Positions 1 through 6,257 of a DNA stretch of 14,755 nt are shown piece after piece. The notes below the pieces were generated by a model. That model was given only the letters and a program-made list of their open reading frames with translations. It was not told the origin of the DNA and ran no database searches. The translations under genes and the position numbers were made by a program. The DNA lies in assembly GCA_964410665.1 (NCBI GenBank), contig CAYPIE010000126.1:1-14755 (forward strand). Direction: 5' to 3'. Position 1 is the stretch's first letter. Each line of letters starts with the position of its first letter. Origin of the DNA: CAYPIE01 sp964410665 (lineage in GTDB: Bacteria; Planctomycetota; Planctomycetia; Gemmatales; Gemmataceae).

Positions 1-108
1 ACAGCCACCGCCATAGTAGCCGCCACCGCAGCCACCGCCATAGTAGCCGCCACCACAGCCACCGCCGTAGTAGCCGCCGCCACAGCCACCGCCGTAGTAG
101 CCAGTGGA
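1..108 (-). repeat. 27-bp coding tandem repeat (GGGYYGGGC)
   Basis: Four head-to-tail 27-base units (1-27, 28-54, 55-81, 82-108) each encode nine residues, GGGYYGGGC; the first translated unit (82-108) begins Ser-Thr-Gly instead of Gly-Gly-Gly. Units differ mainly at third codon positions (TAC/TAT, TGT/TGC). That pattern suggests selection on the peptide. The array probably continues past the left edge. Confidence 0.9.
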
Positions 109-255
109 GCAAGAGCTTCCGTATCCATACGTCGAGCAGGACGAGCCGCACGTCGTGTTGCAGCCTTTGTTACGGCGTCCAAACGCCTCCGCGTCGGTCG
201 CGATAAACAGCGAAACCAGTGCAGTGAAAACCAGAACGGTCCACAGTGGTCGCAT
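1..255 (-). CDS. Secreted Gly/Tyr/Cys-repeat small protein (C-terminus beyond left edge)
   Basis: Reading the minus strand from ATG at 255 gives an open frame of 85 codons that leaves the window without a stop. An AAGGA ribosome binding site lies 8 bases upstream of the ATG. Residues 1-24 form a clear signal peptide (MRPLW start, hydrophobic core, AEA before Phe25), so the product is probably exported. Residues 25-49 hold four spaced cysteines (Cys32, 36, 40, 49). From residue 50 the protein is almost only Gly, Tyr and Cys, with the nonapeptide GGGYYGGGC repeated. Short secreted Gly/Tyr/Cys-rich proteins are common in planctomycetes, but no function is established to my knowledge. I infer a disulfide-linked or Tyr-crosslinked surface or cell wall component. 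The codon pattern (GGC TAC TAC GGC GGT GGC TGT) is regular and in frame throughout. The true length and C-terminus are unknown. Confidence 0.8.
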   Translation of the reverse strand, partial: MRPLWTVLVFTALVSLFIATDAEAFGRRNKGCNTTCGSSCSTYGYGSSCSTGYYGGGCGGGYYGGGCGGGYYGGGCGGGYYGGGC

Positions 256-590
256 CGTTGGAGTCCTTTCAAAACGTGGAAGGTCATTGAAGGTAGGTAA
301 GTGACGCGGAAGTGATCGTCGCTAAGCCGTCCAGGCCGGGGGGAGGGGACGCGACATCTTCCTACGTCACGAGGAATTGACATGGCAGGCGCACTCAGCC
401 TGATCCATATCAATGTCAATAGACTAGGCATCGCCTCCAGATTTGCCAGATTGAAAAGAAAAAAATGGCCCATCCTAGCGCTCATCTCGTCATACGTAGG
501 TGCTCATTTTTGACAACGCATCGTCACAGTTTTTCGGCCGGTTCGGATCCGTTACACTGGCCTTATGCCTCTCAATCAGGAGATTCCCCG
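256..590. other. Divergent intergenic region
   Basis: This 335-base stretch separates the minus-strand repeat protein from the plus-strand esterase, so it should carry both promoters. It contains a G-rich run near 336-349, a nested inverted repeat at 376-420, TTGACA hexamers at 377-382 and 510-515 (plus) and 414-419 (minus), and a TACACT hexamer at 553-558 that could be a -10 element for the esterase. None of the TTGACA hexamers has a good -10 at 16-18 bases, so I do not call a promoter. A 43-codon frame at 382-513 has no supporting features. Confidence 0.6.
376..420. promoter_or_regulatory. Nested inverted repeat, possible operator
   Basis: ATTGACAT at 376-383 and ATGTCAAT at 413-420 are perfect 8-base inverted arms, 29 bases apart. 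Inside them, CAGGC (386-390) and GCCTG (398-402) form a second inverted pair around a 7-base loop. The outer arms carry facing TTGACA hexamers. Its place between two divergent genes fits a shared regulator site, but no regulator is visible and the call is inferred from symmetry only. Confidence 0.3.
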
Positions 591-1865
591 ATGAAAACCA
601 ACACTCTTGTCATGGCAATGCCACTACTGCTGTCCACGACCCTCTGGGCACAGCCACGCGGCTTCAACTACGATGAGTCCAAGGTCCCGACCTATTCCCT
701 CCCGGATCCATTACAACTCGACAACGGCCGACCCGTCCGTGACGCGGCCACCTGGCGTGAACAGCGTCGGTCCGAGATCCTGCGGTCGTTTGAAACCCAT
801 GTCTACGGCAAGGTCCCCGAGGCGAAGGTACAAGCCGACTTCAACGAGGTCGAACGTGGTATGGCCCTGGACGGCAAAGCCATGCGCAAACAAGTGGTGA
901 TGACACTGCGGGGGACGGGCGGACGAACCTGTAAGGTGGACCTGCTGATTTTTCTCCCGAGCAATGCTGACAAACCGGTGCCAGCGTTCGTGGGCCTGAA
1001 CTTTCGTGGCAACCATACGGTGCACTCCGATCCGACCATCCGCCTGCCCAACGGCTGGGTACCCAACCGCGACGGCATCACCGACCACAAGCCCTCTGCG
1101 AAGAGCCGTGGCGTCGCCACCAGCCGTTGGCCGATCGCGGCAATCATCGACCGAGGTTATGGGCTGATCACCGCCTACTATGGCGACCTGGACCCGGATT
1201 TTGACGATGGCTTCGCCAACGGCATTCATCCCCTCTTTGGCAACACGAAAGAGAGCAAACCCACTGGGGATGCCTGGGGGTCGATCGGTGCCTGGGCCTG
1301 GGGTCTGAGCCGGATGTTGGACTATTGCCAACAGGACTCAGCCATCAACGCCAAGCAAGTCGCCGTGCTCGGACACTCACGCCTGGGTAAGACGGCGCTG
1401 TGGGCTGGCGCCCGCGATGAACGCTTCGCCATCGTCATCTCCAACAACTCCGGCTGCGGTGGTGCGGCCTTAAGCAAACGCCGCTTCGGCGAAACGGTCA
1501 AACGGATCAACACCAGCTTCCCACATTGGTTTTGTGATAACTTCAACCGATACAACGACAAGGAAGAGACACTGCCGCTCGACCAACACATGCTGGTGGC
1601 TCTGATGGCACCGCGGCCCGTGTATATTGCGAGTGCCACTGCGGATCAGTGGGCCGATCCCAAAGGAGAGTTTTTGGCGGCGGTGGGTGCCGACCCGGTC
1701 TACAAGTTGTTTGGCCTGGAAGGGCTACCCAACACGACCATGCCGCCCCCCGATAAGCCGGTGCACGGCACTATTGGCTATCATCTGCGTACTGGCAAGC
1801 ATGATGTGACGTTGACCGACTGGCAGCACTACATGGACTTCGCCGATAAGCACTTTGGGCGATAG
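591..1865 (+). CDS. Secreted glucuronoyl esterase-like alpha/beta hydrolase (CE15 family)
   Basis: The 424-residue protein resembles carbohydrate esterase family 15, whose members cleave ester links between lignin alcohols and 4-O-methylglucuronic acid on xylan. The ATG at 591 is chosen over an in-frame one at 465: AGGAGA (578-583) lies 7 bases upstream, and the start exposes a signal peptide (MKTNTL, hydrophobic core, cleavage likely after LWA at residue 20). The nucleophile motif GHSRLGK places Ser263. SGCGGAALSKRRFGE follows from 287, and the likely catalytic histidine is His404 in KHDVT. Aligned without gaps to the fungal GCSRxGK...QESG motif, the catalytic Glu position (+23 from Ser) is Asn286. 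The acid is therefore probably supplied elsewhere, perhaps Asp352 or Asp356 in the loop ADQWADP, as reported for some bacterial members. Acetyl xylan esterase is an alternative annotation. It stands alone on the plus strand, with no other xylan gene nearby. Confidence 0.82.
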   Translation: MKTNTLVMAMPLLLSTTLWAQPRGFNYDESKVPTYSLPDPLQLDNGRPVRDAATWREQRRSEILRSFETHVYGKVPEAKVQADFNEVERGMALDGKAMRKQVVMTLRGTGGRTCKVDLLIFLPSNADKPVPAFVGLNFRGNHTVHSDPTIRLPNGWVPNRDGITDHKPSAKSRGVATSRWPIAAIIDRGYGLITAYYGDLDPDFDDGFANGIHPLFGNTKESKPTGDAWGSIGAWAWGLSRMLDYCQQDSAINAKQVAVLGHSRLGKTALWAGARDERFAIVISNNSGCGGAALSKRRFGETVKRINTSFPHWFCDNFNRYNDKEETLPLDQHMLVALMAPRPVYIASATADQWADPKGEFLAAVGADPVYKLFGLEGLPNTTMPPPDKPVHGTIGYHLRTGKHDVTLTDWQHYMDFADKHFGR

Positions 1866-1867
1866 TC

Positions 1868-3187
1868 TCAAAGCAAATCACGAATTGGCTTGCCGGTGGG
1901 CACCAGTTCCACCGGCCGGCCGTCCGGGGTCTGATACCGAGTGTGCAGCGGGATCCCCAGTTGCTGATAAAGCGTGGCGGCCAAGTCCTGTGGTGTCACT
2001 GGGGTGTCGGTGACGAACTCGCCCATGGCACTGGTCTGGCCGATCACCTGTCCTGGTCGAATACCCCCGCCCGCGAGGACAATGACACCGGCCGAGGACC
2101 AGTGGTCGCGGCCTGCATCCGGGTTAATCTTGGGCGTCCGGCCGAAGTCGCCGAACCAGGCGATCAGCGTAGTCTCGAGCAGGCCACGCTGGCCGAGGTC
2201 GTCGAGCAAGCTGGCCAAGGCGTGGTCGAGTACGGGAAGCTTCCGCTCTTTGAGGGCGTTGAAATTATCCTTGTGCGTGTCCCAGCCGCCATCCGTGACC
2301 GTCACAAAATGCACGCCGGCCTCGATCAGGCGGCGAGCTAGCAGGCACGATTGCCCGAAGCGGTTGCGGCCATACTGCTCGCGGAGCTTCGCGGGTTCTT
2401 TGCCCAGGTCAAAGGCTTGTTGGGCCGACTTCGAGGTCATTAACGCATGGGCCTGGGCGTAGAACGCATCTCGAGCGGCGACACTGGGATGCCGTGCTTC
2501 CACCTTACGCTGATACTTCTGCAGATCCTGGAGCATGGCATAACGATGGCGAAACCGCGCTGCGCCCCGGCCGACGGGCAGACTTAGGTTGGCCACGCGG
2601 AAGTCACGGGCATTCGGGTCGCTCTTGACCACAAACGGGTTGACGGTGTCGCCGAGGAAGCCTCCTTCGCCTCCATGAAAACGGGCATCGATGTCTCGAC
2701 CGAGTTGCACAAACGGAAACATCCCTGGCCGAGCGCCCCGTTCCTTCGCGACCACTGAGCCGTAACACGGATACACCAGTGACGGGTTGAACGGGTGACC
2801 GGACATCATCAGATGGTCGGCGACACCATGACTACCATTCCGCGGATGATGGCCGCGAATCACGCTGAATTGCTTGGCTCGCTGGGCCAACTGGGGCAGG
2901 TGTTCGCTGAAGTGAACTCCGGGCATGGGCGTGGCCACCGTGCCAAACGGCCCGCGGATCTCGGTGGGGGCTTCGGGCTTGGGGTCAAAGGTATCCAGAT
3001 GACTGGGGCCGCCCTGCATCCATAACAGGATACAGCGGACTGCTGCTGGCTTACGCCGATTGCCAGCTCGGGCCTGCAAATAATCCGCCAGGCTTAGGCC
3101 CAGTGTGCCCAGGCCACCGATGCGCAGAAAGGTCCGGCGTGGGACACCTTCGCAGTCGATGCATCGTCCGGTGATCAGGTCAAGCAT
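1868..3187 (-). CDS. Tat-exported DUF1501 protein (stand-alone copy)
   Basis: This 439-residue protein belongs to the DUF1501 family, related to the alkaline phosphatase/sulfatase fold and very abundant in planctomycetes; its substrate is unknown. A twin-arginine type leader is seen at 17-38 (PRRTFLRIGG then a hydrophobic stretch), suggesting export of a folded, possibly metal-bearing protein. Family motifs are GGPSHLDTFDPK (59-70), GGWDTH (300-305), GDFGRTPKIN (346-355) and GRDHW (359-363), the likely metal ligands. The ATG at 3187 has GAGGAG 6 bases upstream. Most DUF1501 genes in these bacteria pair with a DUF1549/DUF1553 gene, but this copy does not. It follows rluD by 57 bases on the same strand and may be co-transcribed with it. 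Its stop is 2 bases from the stop of the convergent esterase, with no terminator between. Confidence 0.88.
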   Translation of the reverse strand: MLDLITGRCIDCEGVPRRTFLRIGGLGTLGLSLADYLQARAGNRRKPAAVRCILLWMQGGPSHLDTFDPKPEAPTEIRGPFGTVATPMPGVHFSEHLPQLAQRAKQFSVIRGHHPRNGSHGVADHLMMSGHPFNPSLVYPCYGSVVAKERGARPGMFPFVQLGRDIDARFHGGEGGFLGDTVNPFVVKSDPNARDFRVANLSLPVGRGAARFRHRYAMLQDLQKYQRKVEARHPSVAARDAFYAQAHALMTSKSAQQAFDLGKEPAKLREQYGRNRFGQSCLLARRLIEAGVHFVTVTDGGWDTHKDNFNALKERKLPVLDHALASLLDDLGQRGLLETTLIAWFGDFGRTPKINPDAGRDHWSSAGVIVLAGGGIRPGQVIGQTSAMGEFVTDTPVTPQDLAATLYQQLGIPLHTRYQTPDGRPVELVPTGKPIRDLL

Positions 3188-3244
3188 TCCTTGCTCCTCG
3201 GAGAATCCGTGCGCTGGATTAGAAACGATCGAGTAACGGTCGAC

Positions 3245-4243
3245 TCAGCGCTTGGCCCCGCGATGGTGTCGCAGTAACGAGAGTAAGTCGACCAGCTCTC
3301 CGGGCAGCGGGGCCTCGACCTCGATCCAGCGATTGTCGAGGGGGTGCTGGAAGCGGAGTCGATGTGCGTGTAGGGCTTGGCGACCCAGCAAGAGCTGGTC
3401 CATTGTGGGGTCGGGCAGGTCGATCACTTCGGAAAGCCAAAAGGCTTCGCGGTAACTATACAGCTTATCGGCCAAGATCGGACAGCCAACATGAGCCAGA
3501 TGCACCCGGATCTGGTGGGTACGGCCGGTCTTCGGCTGACAGCGGCAAAAGGTGAAGCCGTGGAAGCGCTCGATCACCTCGTAGTAGGTGCAGGCTTCTT
3601 TGGCCTCTTCATCGTGCGGGTTGATGGCCACGATCATGCGCAGGCGGTCGGTCGGATGATGCCGCATCGGGGCCTCGACATAGTCGCTGTCGCGGTCGAG
3701 TTCGTTGTACGTCACCGCCAGGTATTCCTTGAAGACATGGCGGTGTTCGAACTGGGCGGCCAGGAGTCGGTGGGTCTTCTCCTCTTTCGCGATCAGGATG
3801 ACGCCCGAGGTATCCCGGTCGAGGCGGTGGACGATGCCAGCGCGGTGCACGCCGTTGGCGTTACTGAGCCCCTCGAAGCGGAACTGTAACGCGTTGACCA
3901 GGGTACCAGACCAGTTCCCTTTGGCGGGGTGCACCACCATGTCCGGTGGCTTGTTGATCAACGCCAGGTACTCATCCTCGTACAGGATGTCGAGGGGGAT
4001 ATCCTCGGGTTGGGGCAGATCGTGCGTGGGATCGGGCAGCTTGACCCGGAGTGTATCGCGGGGTCGAATCTTGTAGCTGGCTTTGGAGGGTTTGCCATTG
4101 ACCCAGACATTGTCGGTATCGATCATGCGGCGAATGACCGAACGGCTCAGATCGGGCAGATAGAGACACAGATAGTGGTCGAGCCGCATGCCAGCTGCTT
4201 TGATCTTGACCGGCACATCAATCGGGTCAGGCGAGTATTCCAT
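3245..4243 (-). CDS. rluD: RluA/RluD-family 23S rRNA pseudouridine synthase
   Basis: The 332-residue cytoplasmic enzyme converts uridines to pseudouridine in RNA; RluD-type members act on helix 69 of 23S rRNA. An S4 RNA-binding domain occupies about 17-75 (RLDHYL..., VWVNGKPSK). The catalytic domain begins near 85 (ILYEDEYLALINKPPDMVVHP). The signature HRLDRDTSG is at 139-147, with Asp142 as catalytic residue, and KTGRTHQIRVHL follows. Length and domain order are normal for RluD. The specific site (RluD, RluC or RluA) cannot be proved from sequence alone; the S4 domain and the family pattern favour RluD. Its ATG shares one base with the upstream gene's stop (TGATG), so translation is probably coupled to the membrane protein gene. 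Confidence 0.9.
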   Translation of the reverse strand: MEYSPDPIDVPVKIKAAGMRLDHYLCLYLPDLSRSVIRRMIDTDNVWVNGKPSKASYKIRPRDTLRVKLPDPTHDLPQPEDIPLDILYEDEYLALINKPPDMVVHPAKGNWSGTLVNALQFRFEGLSNANGVHRAGIVHRLDRDTSGVILIAKEEKTHRLLAAQFEHRHVFKEYLAVTYNELDRDSDYVEAPMRHHPTDRLRMIVAINPHDEEAKEACTYYEVIERFHGFTFCRCQPKTGRTHQIRVHLAHVGCPILADKLYSYREAFWLSEVIDLPDPTMDQLLLGRQALHAHRLRFQHPLDNRWIEVEAPLPGELVDLLSLLRHHRGAKR

Positions 4244-5316
4244 CAGGGCGACGACTTGGGTTGCTCCATCGGCGGATCTTTGGCTGGAGTCTTGGGCTCA
4301 GATTCCTTGGGCTCAGATTCCTTGGGCTCAGATTCCTTGGGCTGGCTTTCCTTCGGTTCCGTTTTCTCAGGTTCGCTGGGCTTGGGAGCTGGCGTTTGCT
4401 CGGGCGACATCGGATTCGCTGGGGGCGTGTCCTCGCTTGGAGCAGCGTTCGACTTTGGTTCGGGTTCCTTGACTGGCGTTTCCGGCTTCGCGGCAGGATC
4501 GCGGGTCGGAACCTCACCTGGTGAGTTCCCTTGCGGCGGCGTGGTGAATTTGGGGATTACTGGAGTTGACGGATTTTTCGGAAGCTTTGCGGGAGCCAAG
4601 AAGTCATTGATCTTGACATACCAGGCCTTGAGTTCTTCTTGGGATTGCTTCAAGGTCTCCAGCTTGGACGCGGCTTCCTGCGCCCAGGGCGAAGCTGTTT
4701 GCGCCGATTCCGGATCTGTTGCCGCTAATCGCTGCAACACTTCCTGTAACTGCTGATAGTATTTACGAACCTGATCTAGATCACCTCGGTCGCTGTCCGG
4801 ATCTTCTTTTTTGGGTACTCCGACCAGGCATTCCTCCGCCTTGGCTGCTCCACGGTAGGCCTCGGCCAGCAAGATCGGATAGCCGTCTAATTCCTCCAAT
4901 CGATCAGCGACTTCAAGATAGTCGTCGCGCGCTTTTTCGATGCTGTTCAGTGCCGCCGCACGTTGCTCGGCGTTGTTGGTACCAAATTGCTCGATTCCTT
5001 CGACGTGGAGCGCGTAGCGGGCCTTATGCAGTCGGGCCAGTAGGCCTGGGAGCGTACCGCGAGATTCCTCATCCAAGCTCAAGCTGTCGAGTTCAATCGA
5101 AGTGGTAGCGGTATCGAGCCGATACCACAATTCGGCCTCGGCTTGCTGCTGGCTACTGCGGAACAGGTTCCAACCGATCAAGAGTCCAACTGCCAGCAGA
5201 ATGCTGCCCACCCAGAGATAGGTCGAGCGTGAGCGTGACTTGAGTATCTGCCAAATCCGACCCAAAGCGGAGGTGGGTTCGGCGGGGGTGGATTCCTGGT
5301 GAGCCTCCGTGTTCAT
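4243..5316 (-). CDS. Membrane-anchored protein with periplasmic helical domain and Pro/Lys/Glu/Ser tail
   Basis: This 357-residue protein has a short N-terminal cytoplasmic segment (1-30), one transmembrane helix (about 33-52, YLWVGSILLAVGLLIGW), a helical region (55-235) rich in Ala, Leu and Glu that could be TPR-like, and a low-complexity tail (from about 245) of Pro, Lys, Glu and Ser ending in KESEP repeats. The layout recalls YfgM-like proteins (one transmembrane helix plus a TPR-like domain outside), but I see no clear TPR consensus and do not name it. I choose ATG 5316 over GTG 5322: GGGAG (5326-5330) is 9 bases from the ATG but only 3 from the GTG. Its stop overlaps the rluD start. The tail may bind the wall or act as a flexible linker. 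Confidence 0.75.
   Translation of the reverse strand: MNTEAHQESTPAEPTSALGRIWQILKSRSRSTYLWVGSILLAVGLLIGWNLFRSSQQQAEAELWYRLDTATTSIELDSLSLDEESRGTLPGLLARLHKARYALHVEGIEQFGTNNAEQRAAALNSIEKARDDYLEVADRLEELDGYPILLAEAYRGAAKAEECLVGVPKKEDPDSDRGDLDQVRKYYQQLQEVLQRLAATDPESAQTASPWAQEAASKLETLKQSQEELKAWYVKINDFLAPAKLPKNPSTPVIPKFTTPPQGNSPGEVPTRDPAAKPETPVKEPEPKSNAAPSEDTPPANPMSPEQTPAPKPSEPEKTEPKESQPKESEPKESEPKESEPKTPAKDPPMEQPKSSP
4294..4353 (-). repeat. 15-bp coding repeat (KESEP)
   Basis: Three perfect 15-base units (4294-4308, 4309-4323, 4324-4338) and one degenerate unit (4339-4353) encode KESEP, KESEP, KESEP and KESQP in the tail of the membrane protein. Identity at the DNA level suggests recent slippage expansion. 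Copy number may vary between strains. Confidence 0.9.
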
Positions 5317-5325
5317 ACGCACATG

Positions 5326-5330
5326 CTCCC
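5326..5330 (-). promoter_or_regulatory. Ribosome binding site that favours ATG 5316
   Basis: Minus-strand GGGAG lies 9 bases from ATG 5316 and only 3 bases from the in-frame GTG at 5322. Spacing favours the ATG. Confidence 0.5.
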
Positions 5331-5385
5331 GTTTGCGCGGATTCCCGTCATTTGCACCAGCTTGGATTTGATCATAGACCCCGAT

Positions 5386-5808
5386 TCAGGAATGGTCAAC
5401 GCGACCTGAACAAGCCGGTGCGACTGCACCATCGAGCCCAAAACGCTCACAAGCGTAGGGGCTATAGCACAAAAAGAGCTCCTCACCGGGGGAGATCGCC
5501 CGCAGGGTTCGTAGGATCAAACCGTCCGCATCGTCTACCTTTTCCAAGTTGGGTGACGTGGAGTGGTTGACCAGCGCGGCAAAGCCCACCGCTAACAGCA
5601 AGTGATCTCCGACCTGAAACTTGTAGGCATCGGCGAAGTGGGTGCAGGCATCGGCCGTGGAACCGGGTTTGAGCCAGATGCCAATCACACGGAGTACTTC
5701 ACCGGAGACCAGTGGCTGGCGGGCAAACAGCCCGAACTCTCCGCTGGAGAGTGTGGATTGTCCGATCGAAAAGCGATCGTCATATTCCTCGAGGAATGGC
5801 CGGTTCAC
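5386..5808 (-). CDS. Short SET-domain protein, putative protein lysine methyltransferase
   Basis: The 140-residue protein is essentially a single SET domain. SET enzymes transfer methyl groups from S-adenosylmethionine to lysines. Visible motifs are GEFGLFA (23-29), the S-adenosylmethionine/pseudoknot motif NHSTSPN (81-87), and GEELFLCY (108-115) with the usual catalytic-site Tyr115. There is no pre-SET or Cys-rich post-SET region, as in other short bacterial members. The start is GTG at 5808, inside the CBS gene: the two genes share four bases (GTGA), and AGGTGG lies 7 bases upstream. This geometry implies translational coupling with the CBS gene. The substrate is unknown; ribosomal or DNA-binding proteins are possibilities. 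The SET assignment is firm, activity is inferred. Confidence 0.8.
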   Translation of the reverse strand: MNRPFLEEYDDRFSIGQSTLSSGEFGLFARQPLVSGEVLRVIGIWLKPGSTADACTHFADAYKFQVGDHLLLAVGFAALVNHSTSPNLEKVDDADGLILRTLRAISPGEELFLCYSPYACERFGLDGAVAPACSGRVDHS

Positions 5809-6236
5809 TTCTGTTCCACCTGGCGTAAAATGTCCATTGGGGTGATCACCCCAATCAACAGCCCAGTCGAGTCCACAACATATAACTGATGAATATCGAG
5901 CGTCACCAGCTGTTCGACGACCGCAAACAAAGACGCATCCGCACGCGTTGAGTGGACTGTCGGCGTCATAATCTCGGCCACTCGTGGCGGTGTCTCCTGG
6001 TCGGTATCCCGACGATACTTGTCGATATGATGGAGCAGATCGCTTCGGGAGATCACCCCCCGCGGATGGCCTGCTTCATCAATGACCACGCTGGCGTTAT
6101 AGCCATGGTCGATGAAAAAATGCAGGGCTTCATCCAGGGCCGCGTTTTCGCGGAGCGAAATGAGATTCGGCGACATGAGGTCCTCTGCGGTCAAGGCACC
6201 AATGAGGACTGTGGTTCGCTTGCTCGTCGGTTGCAT
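5805..6236 (-). CDS. Tandem CBS-domain protein
   Basis: The 143-residue protein consists of a CBS pair with no other domain. CBS pairs usually bind adenine nucleotides (AMP, ATP) or S-adenosylmethionine and report energy or methyl-donor state. CBS1 spans about 17-72 (AEDLMSPNLISL ... GVISRSDLL) and CBS2 about 86-140 (VAEIMTPTVHST ... GVITPMDIL); each ends in the typical G-V-I-(S/T)-x-x-D motif. GGAGG lies 7 bases before ATG 6236. It follows the kinase gene by 21 bases and overlaps the SET gene start by four bases, so it may control one of these partners. Its size and layout resemble stand-alone stress CBS proteins such as mycobacterial Hrp1 (from memory). The ligand cannot be read from sequence. 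Confidence 0.88.
   Translation of the reverse strand: MQPTSKRTTVLIGALTAEDLMSPNLISLRENAALDEALHFFIDHGYNASVVIDEAGHPRGVISRSDLLHHIDKYRRDTDQETPPRVAEIMTPTVHSTRADASLFAVVEQLVTLDIHQLYVVDSTGLLIGVITPMDILRQVEQK
5816..5821 (-). promoter_or_regulatory. Ribosome binding site supporting the GTG start of the SET gene
   Basis: Minus-strand AGGTGG inside the last codons of the CBS gene is 7 bases from the GTG at 5808. It supports initiation at the GTGA overlap. Confidence 0.6.
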
Positions 6237-6257
6237 GATAAATCCTCCGAAGCTGGT

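Noticed and set aside
1..108. CRISPR or non-coding satellite at the left edge
   Set aside because: The 27-base period is in frame with a protein that has a signal peptide, and changes are mostly at third codon positions.
104..304. 66-residue plus-strand frame
   Set aside because: Antisense to the signal-peptide gene, which has a better start and coherent protein features.
382..513. 43-codon plus-strand frame
   Set aside because: No good ribosome binding site, no recognisable motif, and it crosses the inverted repeat.
465..590. N-terminal extension of the esterase from ATG 465
   Set aside because: It would bury the signal peptide that starts at 591, and the ribosome binding site is directly before ATG 591.
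3929..4756. 275-residue plus-strand frame with GSDSLG repeats
   Set aside because: It is the antisense reading of rluD and the KESEP repeats; both minus-strand genes have clear structure.
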